From Mesorhizobium sp. L-8-3 (lineage in GTDB: Bacteria > Pseudomonadota > Alphaproteobacteria > Rhizobiales > Rhizobiaceae), in assembly GCF_016756615.1 (NCBI RefSeq), contig NZ_AP023262.1, positions 2,729,501 to 2,793,500 on the forward strand: 64,000 nt of DNA, in the 5' to 3' direction. This document shows positions 36,185 through 44,564 of the stretch, in pieces. The translations under genes and the position numbers were made by a program. How positions within the stretch are numbered: the first letter of the stretch is position 1; every line of letters starts with the position of its first letter. The notes below the pieces were generated by a model that saw only the letters and a list, made by a program, of their open reading frames with translations, searched no databases and was not told the DNA's origin.

Positions 36185-36588
36185 CCCTCCAGCCAGTCCT
36201 CGATCCGGAGGTCGGGGACGAGACGGAAGGCGCGATCGCTCGTGACGAGCGTCGCGCCGACAGAAAGCGCATGGGCGGCGATGAGCATGTCGAGTGCGCC
36301 TAGGCTTTTCGCCTGTCGCTCCATATGGGCGCGGAGGTGGCCATAGAGCCTTGCTTCTTGTGCCGACCATTGCAGCACGTCGACCTCGGCGAAGAAGTCG
36401 GCTGTTACCCCCGCCAAACGGGTAGCCTCCGGGCGCTTTGCCAACCCAAACTGGATTTCCCCGAAAGAGATGGCGGACACGCAAATATCCTGGGGCGGGA
36501 TTTTGCTGTGTCGGTCGGCGACAGGTCCCGATCGCTTCGTCACGATCAGTCCGATAGCGTTCGTATCGAGCATGTAGCGCGTATTCAT
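36181..36588 (-). CDS. vapC: PIN-domain toxin VapC
   Basis: 135 residues from ATG 36588 (MNTRYMLDTNAIGLIVTKRS). PIN acidic residues: D8 in MLDTN, E in ISFGEIQFGLAKRPE, D in LGALDMLIAAHAL and D in LVTSDRAF. The family is a Mg-dependent endoribonuclease that cleaves tRNA or rRNA when free of antitoxin. Overlaps vapB by four bases; convergent with pcaF. Confidence 0.92.
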   Translation of the reverse strand: MNTRYMLDTNAIGLIVTKRSGPVADRHSKIPPQDICVSAISFGEIQFGLAKRPEATRLAGVTADFFAEVDVLQWSAQEARLYGHLRAHMERQAKSLGALDMLIAAHALSVGATLVTSDRAFRLVPDLRIEDWLEG

Positions 36589-36848
36589 GCGAAGGGGTCG
36601 TCCCGCTCCTGAGTCCCCTGGTCCCGGTCCTTCAGGAAATCTTCGGGAATGTCCTCCGGCCTGAGCGCGTCCCGCGCGGCAAAGAACTTCTCCCACGACC
36701 CTGTCCGCTGCGGCTTCTCTGCCAGGATCACGTGTCCCGTTGCCGGGTCCCGCCAGATCTCCACTTCCGTTCCCTTGAACCGAAACTCCTGGGGAAGGCG
36801 CACGGCTTGGCTGCGCCCGTTCATGAAGAGCTTTGCGACGGCTGTCAT
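36585..36848 (-). CDS. vapB: VapB antitoxin (AbrB/SpoVT fold)
   Basis: 87 residues from ATG 36848, chosen because GGAGG is seven bases upstream; the ATG at 36854 abuts it. N-terminal swapped-hairpin DNA-binding part AVAKLFMNGRSQAVRLPQEF and FKGTEVEIWRDP; the C-terminal acidic tail (RPEDIPEDFLKDRDQ) would bind and block VapC. Probably represses the operon together with VapC at 36870-36889. Confidence 0.9.
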   Translation of the reverse strand: MTAVAKLFMNGRSQAVRLPQEFRFKGTEVEIWRDPATGHVILAEKPQRTGSWEKFFAARDALRPEDIPEDFLKDRDQGTQERDDPFA

Positions 36849-36869
36849 TCCCATGCCTCCTTCCAGTCA

Positions 36870-36889
36870 GTATATATCAAGATATATAC
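36870..36889. promoter_or_regulatory. vapBC operator palindrome
   Basis: Perfect inverted repeat GTATATATC-AA-GATATATAC, 22 bp upstream of the vapB start. AT-rich two-fold sites of this form are typical for VapB dimers, and this one also overlaps the likely promoter. Confidence 0.8.
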
Positions 36890-36914
36890 CGAGGCGTGAT
36901 TTTCGGCAAGGGCA

Positions 36915-37895
36915 CTAGCCGCGGCGCAGCTTCACCGGTGCCTCGCCGAAGGCGTGCGAGAAGGCCCGCGAGAAGGCCGCCCCGCTCGAAAACCCCGTGC
37001 GCGCAGCGATGTCGGCCATCGGCACGGCGGTATCGACGACAAGGCGGCGGGCTGCGGCGAGCCGCAGCCGGAGATAATAGGCGCCTGGCGTCTCGCCGAT
37101 CGCTTTGGCAAAGACCTTCTCCAGCGTACGCGCGGTGATGCCGGTGCGCCGCGCGATAGCCGACACTGTCAGCGGCTGGTCGACATGGGCCTCCATCAGC
37201 CGGATCGCCTGGGCGAGCCGCGGGTCGTAGCCGTCGAGACGGCCGAGCGATACCAGCGGCTGCGCGTCGGTCGCGGCCCGCGCCTGATCGTAGATGAAGA
37301 CGCTCGCCACATCGAGAGCGACGGCCATGCCAAGCCGCATGCGGATGAGATGCAGCATCAGGTCGAAGGTGGGCGAGGCGCCCCCCGTCGTGAAGACCGG
37401 GCCGTCAATGACGTAGCGGTCCGGCCTGATGTCGGCGTCGGGGAAGGCGGCGGCAAAATCCTCCATGTCCTCCCAGTGGGTGGTCGCGGATCGTCCGTCG
37501 AGCAGTCCGGCGCGGCCGAGCAGCCATGTGCCGGCCTCGACGCCACCGACCGCGCGTGCGGAGCGCGCGACCTTGCGGATTGCCGCCAGCATGGCTGATG
37601 TCGCCTGCTGCCGCGTTCCGAAGCCGCCTACCACGACCAGCACGTCGGTCCTTTCGCCGGCGTCGAAACGGCCGCTCACCGCGACTGGCAGGCCCGATGT
37701 GGTGGCGGGCGGCTTCCCATCCGCCGAGACGATCTTCCAGTCGAACAGCGTTTCACCGGAGACTCGGTTGGCCGCCCTGATCGGATCGACAGTCGAAGCC
37801 ACGCACATGATCGACGATCCGGCGAGAATGAGGAGCGTCATCCTGAGTGGGGTGCGCTCGGGCTGGAAGATCGAAGGCCTTTCGTTTTTCATCAA
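36915..37895 (-). CDS. GlxA-type AraC regulator (CdhR-like)
   Basis: 326 residues. N-terminal class I glutamine amidotransferase-like domain (DVLVVVGGFGTRQ, GGVEAGTWLLGRAGLLDGRS, ATTHWEDMEDFAAAFPDADI, RYVIDGPVFTTGGASPTFDL). C-terminal AraC double helix-turn-helix (QPLTVSAIARRTGITARTLE, KAIGETPGAYYLRLRLAAA, ARTGFSSGAAFSRAFSHAFG). This architecture is that of CdhR/GbdR, activators of carnitine and glycine betaine catabolism. It is divergent from the carnitine-type genes starting 38040, which makes that assignment likely. Confidence 0.88.
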   Translation of the reverse strand: MMKNERPSIFQPERTPLRMTLLILAGSSIMCVASTVDPIRAANRVSGETLFDWKIVSADGKPPATTSGLPVAVSGRFDAGERTDVLVVVGGFGTRQQATSAMLAAIRKVARSARAVGGVEAGTWLLGRAGLLDGRSATTHWEDMEDFAAAFPDADIRPDRYVIDGPVFTTGGASPTFDLMLHLIRMRLGMAVALDVASVFIYDQARAATDAQPLVSLGRLDGYDPRLAQAIRLMEAHVDQPLTVSAIARRTGITARTLEKVFAKAIGETPGAYYLRLRLAAARRLVVDTAVPMADIAARTGFSSGAAFSRAFSHAFGEAPVKLRRG

Positions 37896-38039
37896 GCATC
37901 ATTCGTAAAATGCAAAGCAGCTTTCTGCAAGTCAGGGGATTATGCGCTGAAATGGGCAAAGGCGCTTCACGGTGCGCAAGATGCGCACACGGCGTTGGCA
38001 CGACGCGACAGCGCACATGCCCGCAAAGGAGGAGCTTCC

Positions 38040-38945
38040 ATGAGTCTCAATCCCAGCCGCGACGTATTCATCACCTGTGCCGTCACCGGTTCCGGCGACA
38101 CCACCAGCCGTTCCAACAAGGTTCCGGTCACGCCGCGGCAGATCGCCGATGCGGCGATCGAGGCCGCCAATGCGGGTGCTGCGATCGCCCATATCCATGT
38201 CCGCGACCCCGAAACGGGCAAGGGGGCGCGCGACGTCCATCTCTATGAGGAGGTGGTGAACCTTGTGAAGCAGTCGGGTGTCGACGTCGTGCTGAACCTC
38301 ACCGCCGGCATGGGTGGCGACCTCACGCTCGGCGGGGTCGAGATACCGTTGCCGCCCGCCACCGTCGGAACCGACATGGCCGGCGCCACGGAGCGGCTCG
38401 CCCATGTGGCCAAGCTGCTGCCGGAGATCTGCACGCTCGACTGCGGCACGATGAATTTCGGCGAGCAGGACTACATCATGACCAATACGCCGATGATGCT
38501 GAAGGAGATGGCGCGCCAGATCCAGGCGCATGGCGTCAAACCCGAGGTCGAGATCTTCGACACCGGCCATCTGCTGCTGGCGAAATGGCTGCACGGCCAG
38601 GGCCTGCTCGACGATCCGGTCATGGTGCAGCTCTGCATGGGCATACCGTGGGGGGCGCCCGACGATATCGCCACGCTGACGGCGCTCACCGCGAACCTCC
38701 CGTCCGACTGGGTCTTCTCGGCTTTCTCGATCGGCCGCAACCAGCTGCCCTACACGGCAGTGGCGCTCGCCTGCGGCGGCAACATCCGCGTCGGGCTGGA
38801 GGACAATATCTGGCTCGACAAGGGTGTGCTCGCAACCAACGGGGCCTTGGTGGAGCGGGCCGTCAAGGTCGCGGAAGGCATGGGCTCGCGCGTGATGAGC
38901 GCGGCCGACGTGCGCAAGAAGCTCAAGCTCGAGAAGCGGTGGTAG
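38040..38945 (+). CDS. BKACE-family 3-dehydrocarnitine cleavage enzyme
   Basis: 301 residues from ATG 38040, behind AAAGGAGGAGCTTCC. Beta-keto acid cleavage enzyme fold (DUF849): VFITCAVTGSGDTTSRSNKV, AIAHIHVRDPETGKGARDVH with the zinc-site HIH, LDCGTMNFGEQDYIMTNTPM, VEIFDTGHLLLAKWL and NIRVGLEDNIWLDKG. BKACE enzymes react a beta-keto acid with acetyl-CoA; with carnitine dehydrogenase next door, the substrate is most likely 3-dehydrocarnitine, giving acetoacetate and betainyl-CoA. Four bases separate it from the dehydrogenase. Confidence 0.88.
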   Translation: MSLNPSRDVFITCAVTGSGDTTSRSNKVPVTPRQIADAAIEAANAGAAIAHIHVRDPETGKGARDVHLYEEVVNLVKQSGVDVVLNLTAGMGGDLTLGGVEIPLPPATVGTDMAGATERLAHVAKLLPEICTLDCGTMNFGEQDYIMTNTPMMLKEMARQIQAHGVKPEVEIFDTGHLLLAKWLHGQGLLDDPVMVQLCMGIPWGAPDDIATLTALTANLPSDWVFSAFSIGRNQLPYTAVALACGGNIRVGLEDNIWLDKGVLATNGALVERAVKVAEGMGSRVMSAADVRKKLKLEKRW

Positions 38946-38949
38946 GACG

Positions 38950-40062
38950 ATGGGCCCGATCAACAAGGCCGCCGCCATCGGCGGCGGGGTCATCGGCGCA
39001 GGTTGGGTTGCGCGCCTCGTCCTCAACGGCATCGACGTGGCTGTCTTCGATCCTGATCCGGAAGCGGCGCGCAAGGTCGACGAAGTGATGAAAGGAGCCC
39101 GCCGCGCCTATCGCAAGATGGCGCCGGGCGGTCTGCCCAAGGAGGGCAGGATCACCTATGCCAAAACCATCGCGGAGGCGGTGGCCGGGGCCGACTTCAT
39201 CCAGGAAAGCGTTCCGGAGCGGCTGGACCTGAAGCACAAGGTGCTGGCGGAGATCGACGCCCATGCGCCGAAGGGCGCACTGATCGGCTCATCGACCTCA
39301 GGGTTGAAGCCGACTGACATGCAGACGGCGCTGAAGCGTCCTGAACGGCTGGTCGTCGGCCACCCGTTCAACCCGGTCTATCTCCTGCCGCTGGTCGAGA
39401 TCGTCGGCGGCGAGAAGACGTCGAAGAAGGCGATCGAGAAGGCGCGCGTGCTCTACGCCTCGATCGGCATGAAGCCCGTCGTCATCAGGAAGGAGATCGA
39501 GGCCTTCGTCGGCGACCGCCTGCTCGAAGCGGTGTGGCGCGAGGCCCTGTGGTTGATCAAGGACGACATCACCACCGTCGAGGAACTCGACGACATCATG
39601 CGTTATTCCTTCGGCATACGGTGGGCGCAGATGGGCATGTTCCAGGTCTACCGCATCGCCGGCGGCGAAGCCGGCATGCGCCACTTCATCGCCCAGTTCG
39701 GCCCGTGCCTGGCGTGGCCCTGGACCAAGCTGACCGACGTTCCCGAACTGACCGACGAGCTGGTCGACAAGATCGCCGACCAGTCCGACGAGCAGGCCAA
39801 TGGCCTGTCGATCCGTGAGCTGGAGCGGATCCGCGACGACAATCTGGTCGCCATCATGGAAGCCCTGTCCAGGCAGAACAAGGGCAAGGGCTGGGGCGCG
39901 GGCGAACTGCACAAGGACTATACGAAGCAGCTTGCAAAGGCCGCGAAATCCGGCAAGGCCAAGGCCGAGAAGCCAGCCAAGGATGTCAAGGCCGACAAGG
40001 TGGTCAAGGAAGCCAAGGCCGGCAAGCACAGAAAGAAGCCGGGCAGCAAGAAGAAGGGGTGA
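38950..40062 (+). CDS. lcdH: L-carnitine dehydrogenase with Lys-rich tail
   Basis: 370 residues. 3-hydroxyacyl-CoA dehydrogenase fold: AAAIGGGVIGAGWVARLVLN (NAD site), ADFIQESVPERLDLKHKVLA, IGSSTSGLKPTDMQTALKRP, RLVVGHPFNPVYLLPLVEIV (catalytic HPFNP) and FGIRWAQMGMFQVYRIAGGE, close to bacterial carnitine 3-dehydrogenases. It oxidises L-carnitine to 3-dehydrocarnitine. The last 50 residues are a Lys/Ala low-complexity tail (KAKAEKPAKDVKADKVVKEA). Other family members end near residue 320 or fuse to a thioesterase, so the tail is unusual. Confidence 0.88.
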   Translation: MGPINKAAAIGGGVIGAGWVARLVLNGIDVAVFDPDPEAARKVDEVMKGARRAYRKMAPGGLPKEGRITYAKTIAEAVAGADFIQESVPERLDLKHKVLAEIDAHAPKGALIGSSTSGLKPTDMQTALKRPERLVVGHPFNPVYLLPLVEIVGGEKTSKKAIEKARVLYASIGMKPVVIRKEIEAFVGDRLLEAVWREALWLIKDDITTVEELDDIMRYSFGIRWAQMGMFQVYRIAGGEAGMRHFIAQFGPCLAWPWTKLTDVPELTDELVDKIADQSDEQANGLSIRELERIRDDNLVAIMEALSRQNKGKGWGAGELHKDYTKQLAKAAKSGKAKAEKPAKDVKADKVVKEAKAGKHRKKPGSKKKG

Positions 40063-40066
40063 ACCC

Positions 40067-41230
40067 ATGGATTTCGGCCTCTCCGAAGAGCAGAAGCTGA
40101 TCGTCCAGACGACACGGGCCTTCGTCGAGAACGAGCTCTATCCGCATGAGGCGGAGGTCGAGCGCAGCGGTCATCTCAGGCGCGACTTGATCGAGGAGCT
40201 GAAGGCGAAGGCCATCGCGGCCGGTCTCTACGCCGCCAATATGCCCACCGAGGTGGGCGGGGCCGGGCTCGATACCGTCACCTGGCTGCTCTATGAAAAG
40301 GAACTCGGCCGGGCGAATTACGCGCTTCACTGGACCTGCGTGGCGCGGCCTTCCAACATCCTGCTCGCCGGCACGCCGCAGCAGCGCGAGAAATATCTGT
40401 TCCCCTGCGTGCGCGGCGAGAAATGGGACTGCCTTGCCATGACCGAGCCCGGCGCCGGGTCTGACCTGCGTGGCATGAAGGCCAGCGCGGTGCAGGACGG
40501 AGACGACTGGGTGCTCAACGGCACCAAGCATTTCATCTCGCATGCCGACCTCGCCGATTTCGCCATCGTCTTCATGGCCTCTGGCGAGGAGGACAGCCCG
40601 CGCGGCAAGCGCAAGAAGATCACCGCCTTCTTCGTCGACAAGGGGACCAAGGGCTTCACCGTTCGCGAGGGGTATCGCAACGTCTCGCATCGCGGCTACA
40701 CGAATGCGATCCTCGAATTCGACGACTGCCGCCTGCACAAGGAGCAGGTGCTGGGCGAGGTCCACAAGGGCTTCGAGGTCGCCAACAGCTGGCTCGGAGC
40801 GACACGGCTCCAAGTCGCCGCGACATGCCTCGGCCGTGCCGAGCGCGCGCTCGGCCACGCCGTCGACTATGCCGCGCAGCGCGAGCAGTTCGGACAGCAG
40901 ATCGGCAAGTTCCAGGGCGTTTCCTTCAAGCTGGCTGACATGGCGACGGAACTGAAGGCTGCCGACCTGATGGTGTTCGAGGCCGGCTGGAAATACGACC
41001 AGGGCACGGTCACCGATCAGGACATGGCCATGGCCAAGCTGAAGGCCACCGAGATGCTCGCCTTCGTGGCCGACGAGGCTATCCAGGTCCATGGCGGCAT
41101 GGGTCTCATGGACGACCTGCCGCTCGAGCGTATCTGGCGCGACGCCAGGGTCGAGCGCATCTGGGAAGGCACATCCGAGATCCAGCGCCACATCATCTCG
41201 CGCGCGCTGCTGCGCGCCGTGGGTGGATAG
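40067..41230 (+). CDS. Acyl-CoA dehydrogenase (carnitine cluster)
   Basis: 387 residues from ATG 40067. Signatures CLAMTEPGAGSDLRGMKASA, FISHADLADFAIVFMA, FGQQIGKFQGVSFKLADMAT and QVHGGMGLMDDLPLERIWRD, with the C-terminal RIWEGTSEIQRHIISRALLR. FAD enzyme oxidising or reducing an acyl-CoA. The neighbouring CaiD-like hydratase and CoA ligase suggest gamma-butyrobetainyl-CoA/crotonobetainyl-CoA as substrate pair (inference). It ends the first part of the operon, 34 bp before the MITE-like repeat. Confidence 0.88.
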   Translation: MDFGLSEEQKLIVQTTRAFVENELYPHEAEVERSGHLRRDLIEELKAKAIAAGLYAANMPTEVGGAGLDTVTWLLYEKELGRANYALHWTCVARPSNILLAGTPQQREKYLFPCVRGEKWDCLAMTEPGAGSDLRGMKASAVQDGDDWVLNGTKHFISHADLADFAIVFMASGEEDSPRGKRKKITAFFVDKGTKGFTVREGYRNVSHRGYTNAILEFDDCRLHKEQVLGEVHKGFEVANSWLGATRLQVAATCLGRAERALGHAVDYAAQREQFGQQIGKFQGVSFKLADMATELKAADLMVFEAGWKYDQGTVTDQDMAMAKLKATEMLAFVADEAIQVHGGMGLMDDLPLERIWRDARVERIWEGTSEIQRHIISRALLRAVGG

Positions 41231-41263
41231 TACCGCGATGCGCATCCACCGCCGCACTCCGGA

Positions 41264-41551
41264 GAGCACCCCTCATCCGACCCACCCTGTATTTCGGCTT
41301 CACCCTCCAGTTCGGCACGACCGCTTAAGCCGAAATACAGGCTGGGCCACCTTCTCCCACAAGGGGAGAAGGGGGAGCCTGGCTTTGACAGTTCCGCAAA
41401 TCGCCAGCGTTGAAGGTTGGCGGCAACGCCTCTGCAATCCTGCCTTCTCCCCTTGTGGGAGAAGGTGGCCCAGACAGTATTTCGGCCCCGGCAGTTATGA
41501 CGAGCTCAACAGTGCAGCCGAAATACTGGCTGGGTCGGATGAGGGGTGCTC
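41264..41551. repeat. 288-bp MITE-like element with 21-bp terminal inverted repeats
   Basis: Perfect 21-bp inverted ends: 41264-41284 (GAGCACCCCTCATCCG...) and 41531-41551 (...CGGATGAGGGGTGCTC). Inside are nested hairpins: GTATTTCGGCTT (41289-41300) with AAGCCGAAATAC (41327-41338), a 44-bp near-perfect inverted pair at 41329-41372 and 41443-41486 built around CTTCTCCC and GGGAGAAG, and GTATTTCGGC near the right end. No coding capacity. It resembles the mosaic palindromic repeats of rhizobia and splits the carnitine-type operon. The rest of 41231-41664 contains nothing else I recognise apart from the ribosome site of the next gene. Confidence 0.85.
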
Positions 41552-41664
41552 GCCGAAGCGCGGCGGTCACACTCTTCAATGGTCTCACCTGCTTTCGAAC
41601 CTGCGCCAACGGTCGGGCTTTGCGAGATGTGTACATCCCCTAGCTGAGCCAGAGAGGGGCGTTC

Positions 41665-43794
41665 ATGCATCGGCTTGAACGCCTGCTGCGTCCCCGCTCC
41701 ATCGCCGTCTTCGGCGGTGTGCAGGCGGCCGCTGTTGTCCGGCAGTCGCTGATGATGGGTTTTTCCGGCGACATCTGGCCGGTCCATCCCTCCAAGGATG
41801 AGGTGGCCGGCGTCAGGGCCTATCGTTCGGTGGGCGAGTTGCCTGATGCCCCCGATGCCGCCTTTGTCGGCGTCAACAGGCACCTCACGCTCGATGTCGT
41901 CAGGGAGCTCGGCGAGCGCGGGGCGGGCGGCGCGGTCTGCTTTGCCGCAGGCTTCCTGGAAACCGGCGACTATGACGAGGACGGCGAACGCCTGCAGCAG
42001 GAACTACTCGACGCCGCCGGCGCCATGCCCATAATCGGTCCTAACTGCTACGGTCTGATCAACTATGCCGATGGTGCGCTGCTGTGGCCGGACCAGCATG
42101 GCGGCATCAGGCTCGCCGAAGGCGGGCGGGGCGTCGCGATCGTCACCCAATCCTCCAACATCGCCATCAACATGACGATGCAGAAGCGCGGCCTGCCGGT
42201 CGCCTATGTGATGACGGCCGGCAACCAGGCCCAGACCGGCCTTTCGGAGATGGCGCTTGGATTGATCGAGGACGATCGGGTCTCCGCGCTCGGCCTGCAT
42301 ATCGAGGGCTTCGATTCCGCTTCCGGTTTCGAGAGGCTGGCGGCGCGTGCTCGCGAACTGGGCAAGCCTGTCGTCGCGATGAAGGTCGGCCGATCGGAGC
42401 AGGCGCGGGCCGCGACGATCTCGCACACGGCGTCGCTGGCCGGTTCGGATGCGGCTTCCGACGCTTTCCTGAAGCGTCTGGGGATAGCCCGCGTCGATAC
42501 GATCCCATCCTTTCTCGAGGCGCTGAAGCTGGTCCACGCGGCAGGACCGCTCCGGGGCCATCGGCTGTCTTCGATGAGCTGTTCGGGTGGTGAGGCGTCG
42601 GTCATGGCCGACAGTGCGGAAGGCCGGCGCGTCTATTTCCCTGCGCTCACCGAGGCGCATCGGGCGCAAGTGAAGTCGACGCTCGGGCCGCTGGTGGCGG
42701 TCGCCAACCCGCTCGATTACCACACCTTCATCTGGAACAACGAACCGGCGATGACGGCCGCCTTTACGGCGATGGTCTCGGGCGGCTTCGATCTCAACAT
42801 GCTGGTCATCGATTTCCCGCGCGGCGATCGCTGCTCCGATGCCGACTGGTTCCCGACGCTGCGTGCCTTCGAAGCCGCGTTGAGGACGAATTCGGCAAAG
42901 GGCGCGATCGTCGCCTCTTTGCCGGAGAACCTGCCGGAGGAATATTGCGCCGACCTCATCGCGCGCGGCATCGTGCCCCTCTGCGGCATTGCCGAGGCGA
43001 TCGACGCGGCCGAGGCTGCGGCTTCGATCGGCGAGGCGTGGGTGGCAGGCGCGGCGCCGGCCGTCGCCGACAAGACGGGTTCGTGCGAACGATGCGCCGG
43101 GCGCACGTCCGACGAGGCAGAAGCGAAGGCAATGCTGGCCGCCCATGGCCTTCCGGTGCCCCCCGGCCGTCACGCCTCGAACCCGGACGAAGCGGTCGCG
43201 GCGGCGCGGGCCCTGGGTTTTCCGGTGGCGCTCAAGGCGCTCGGCCTCGCGCACAAGTCGGAACATGGCGCGGTGAAGCTCGACCTCCGCGACGGCGAGG
43301 CGGTTCGTGTCGCCGCGGAGAGCCTTGCCGGACTGGGTACAGGCCTCTATGTCGAGCGCATGGTGTCGGGCGGCGTGGCCGAACTGATCGTCGGCATCAC
43401 GCGCGATCCGCTGTTTGGACCGGTCATGACGATCGGCTCCGGCGGCGTGCTCGTCGAATTGTTGAAGGATTCCGCGACATTGCTTCTGCCGGCGCGCAGG
43501 GGCGACGTCGAAGCCGCCTTGCGCGGGCTGAAGCTCTTCCCGCTGCTCGACGGCTATCGGGGCCGGCCCAAGGCCGATCTCGACGCGGCGCTCGACGCGG
43601 TGCTCGCCATTGCCGCATTCGCCGTCACCGAGGCCGAGACGATCGAGGAGCTCGACATCAATCCGCTGATCGTCTGCGGTGAAGGTCAGGGCGCCTGGAT
43701 CGCCGATGCGCTGCTGGTCGCCGGCGAGGTTCCGGCCGCATCACACCGCGAGAGCCACCGCAAGATTGGAGCCGAGCAGCCATGTCCGATGTGA
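41665..43794 (+). CDS. NDP-forming acyl-CoA synthetase (carnitine cluster)
   Basis: 709 residues. CoA-binding Rossmann domain at 1-130 (RPRSIAVFGGVQAAAVVRQS, IIGPNCYGLINYADG). Succinyl-CoA-ligase-like domain at about 150-450, with the phosphohistidine motif ATISHTASLAGSD (His254). ATP-grasp domain at 480-690 (VALKALGLAHKSEHGAVKLD, ELIVGITRDPLFGPVMTIGS, ELDINPLIV). It ligates an acid to CoA using ATP with ADP release. Its position before a CaiD homologue suggests carnitine, crotonobetaine or gamma-butyrobetaine. Overlaps caiD by 13 bases. Confidence 0.88.
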   Translation: MHRLERLLRPRSIAVFGGVQAAAVVRQSLMMGFSGDIWPVHPSKDEVAGVRAYRSVGELPDAPDAAFVGVNRHLTLDVVRELGERGAGGAVCFAAGFLETGDYDEDGERLQQELLDAAGAMPIIGPNCYGLINYADGALLWPDQHGGIRLAEGGRGVAIVTQSSNIAINMTMQKRGLPVAYVMTAGNQAQTGLSEMALGLIEDDRVSALGLHIEGFDSASGFERLAARARELGKPVVAMKVGRSEQARAATISHTASLAGSDAASDAFLKRLGIARVDTIPSFLEALKLVHAAGPLRGHRLSSMSCSGGEASVMADSAEGRRVYFPALTEAHRAQVKSTLGPLVAVANPLDYHTFIWNNEPAMTAAFTAMVSGGFDLNMLVIDFPRGDRCSDADWFPTLRAFEAALRTNSAKGAIVASLPENLPEEYCADLIARGIVPLCGIAEAIDAAEAAASIGEAWVAGAAPAVADKTGSCERCAGRTSDEAEAKAMLAAHGLPVPPGRHASNPDEAVAAARALGFPVALKALGLAHKSEHGAVKLDLRDGEAVRVAAESLAGLGTGLYVERMVSGGVAELIVGITRDPLFGPVMTIGSGGVLVELLKDSATLLLPARRGDVEAALRGLKLFPLLDGYRGRPKADLDAALDAVLAIAAFAVTEAETIEELDINPLIVCGEGQGAWIADALLVAGEVPAASHRESHRKIGAEQPCPM

Positions 43795-44564
43795 TCAAGA
43801 CCCGCCGCGAGGGTGCCATCCTCGAAGTCACTCTGGACAGGCCGAAGGCCAATGCGATCGACCTCGCGACGTCGCGCGCCATGGGCCTCACCTTCCAGTC
43901 GTTCCGCGACGATCCGGAACTGCGCGTTGCGATCGTCCGGACCGCCGGCGACAAGTTCTTCTCGGCCGGCTGGGACCTGAAGGCGGCGGCCGGCGGCGAC
44001 GCCGTCGACGGCGATTACGGTGTCGGCGGCTTTGCCGGGCTGCAGGAGCTGCGGGACCTCAACAAGCCCGTCATTGCCTGCGTCAACGGCATGGCGGTCG
44101 GCGGCGGCTTCGAACTGGCGCTGTCCTGCGACCTCATCTACGCCTCCGATCATTCGTCTTTCGCCTTGCCGGAGATCCGCGCCGGCACACTGGCCGATGC
44201 CGCGACCATAAAGTTGCCGAAGCGCATTCCCTATCACGTGGCCATGGACCTTCTGCTCACCGGCCGCTGGATGGACGTGCAGGAGGCGCATCGCTGGGGG
44301 CTGGTCAACGAGGTGCTGTCGGCCGAAAATCTCGAGGACAGGGTGTGGGAGATCGCGCGGCTTCTGGCGGGCGGCCCACCGCTGGTCTTCGCCGCGATCA
44401 AGGAAGTGGCCCGCAGGGCCGAGGCGATGGAGTTCCAGGACGCGATCAACTGGATCACGAAGCGGAAGTTTCGGACCGTCGACGAGCTCTATGCCTCGGA
44501 GGACAATTTGGAAGGTTTCCGGGCCTTTGCCGAAAAGCGCGATCCGGTGTGGAAAGGACGATAG
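43782..44564 (+). CDS. caiD: Crotonobetainyl-CoA hydratase-like enzyme
   Basis: 260 residues of the crotonase fold. The opening ILEVTLDRPKANAIDLATSR, the centre FFSAGWDLKAAAGGDAVDGD with GGFAGLQELRDLNKPVIACV, and the end FAEKRDPVWKGR are those of CaiD, including the invariant-looking C-terminus. In E. coli CaiD hydrates crotonobetainyl-CoA to carnitinyl-CoA. Here it would convert crotonobetaine/gamma-butyrobetaine derivatives into carnitine for the dehydrogenase at 38950. Ends directly at the next ATG. Confidence 0.88.
   Translation: MSDVIKTRREGAILEVTLDRPKANAIDLATSRAMGLTFQSFRDDPELRVAIVRTAGDKFFSAGWDLKAAAGGDAVDGDYGVGGFAGLQELRDLNKPVIACVNGMAVGGGFELALSCDLIYASDHSSFALPEIRAGTLADAATIKLPKRIPYHVAMDLLLTGRWMDVQEAHRWGLVNEVLSAENLEDRVWEIARLLAGGPPLVFAAIKEVARRAEAMEFQDAINWITKRKFRTVDELYASEDNLEGFRAFAEKRDPVWKGR

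Noticed and set aside
41264..41551. Insertion sequence
   Set aside because: Only 288 bp with no transposase frame; classified as a MITE-like or mosaic repeat instead.
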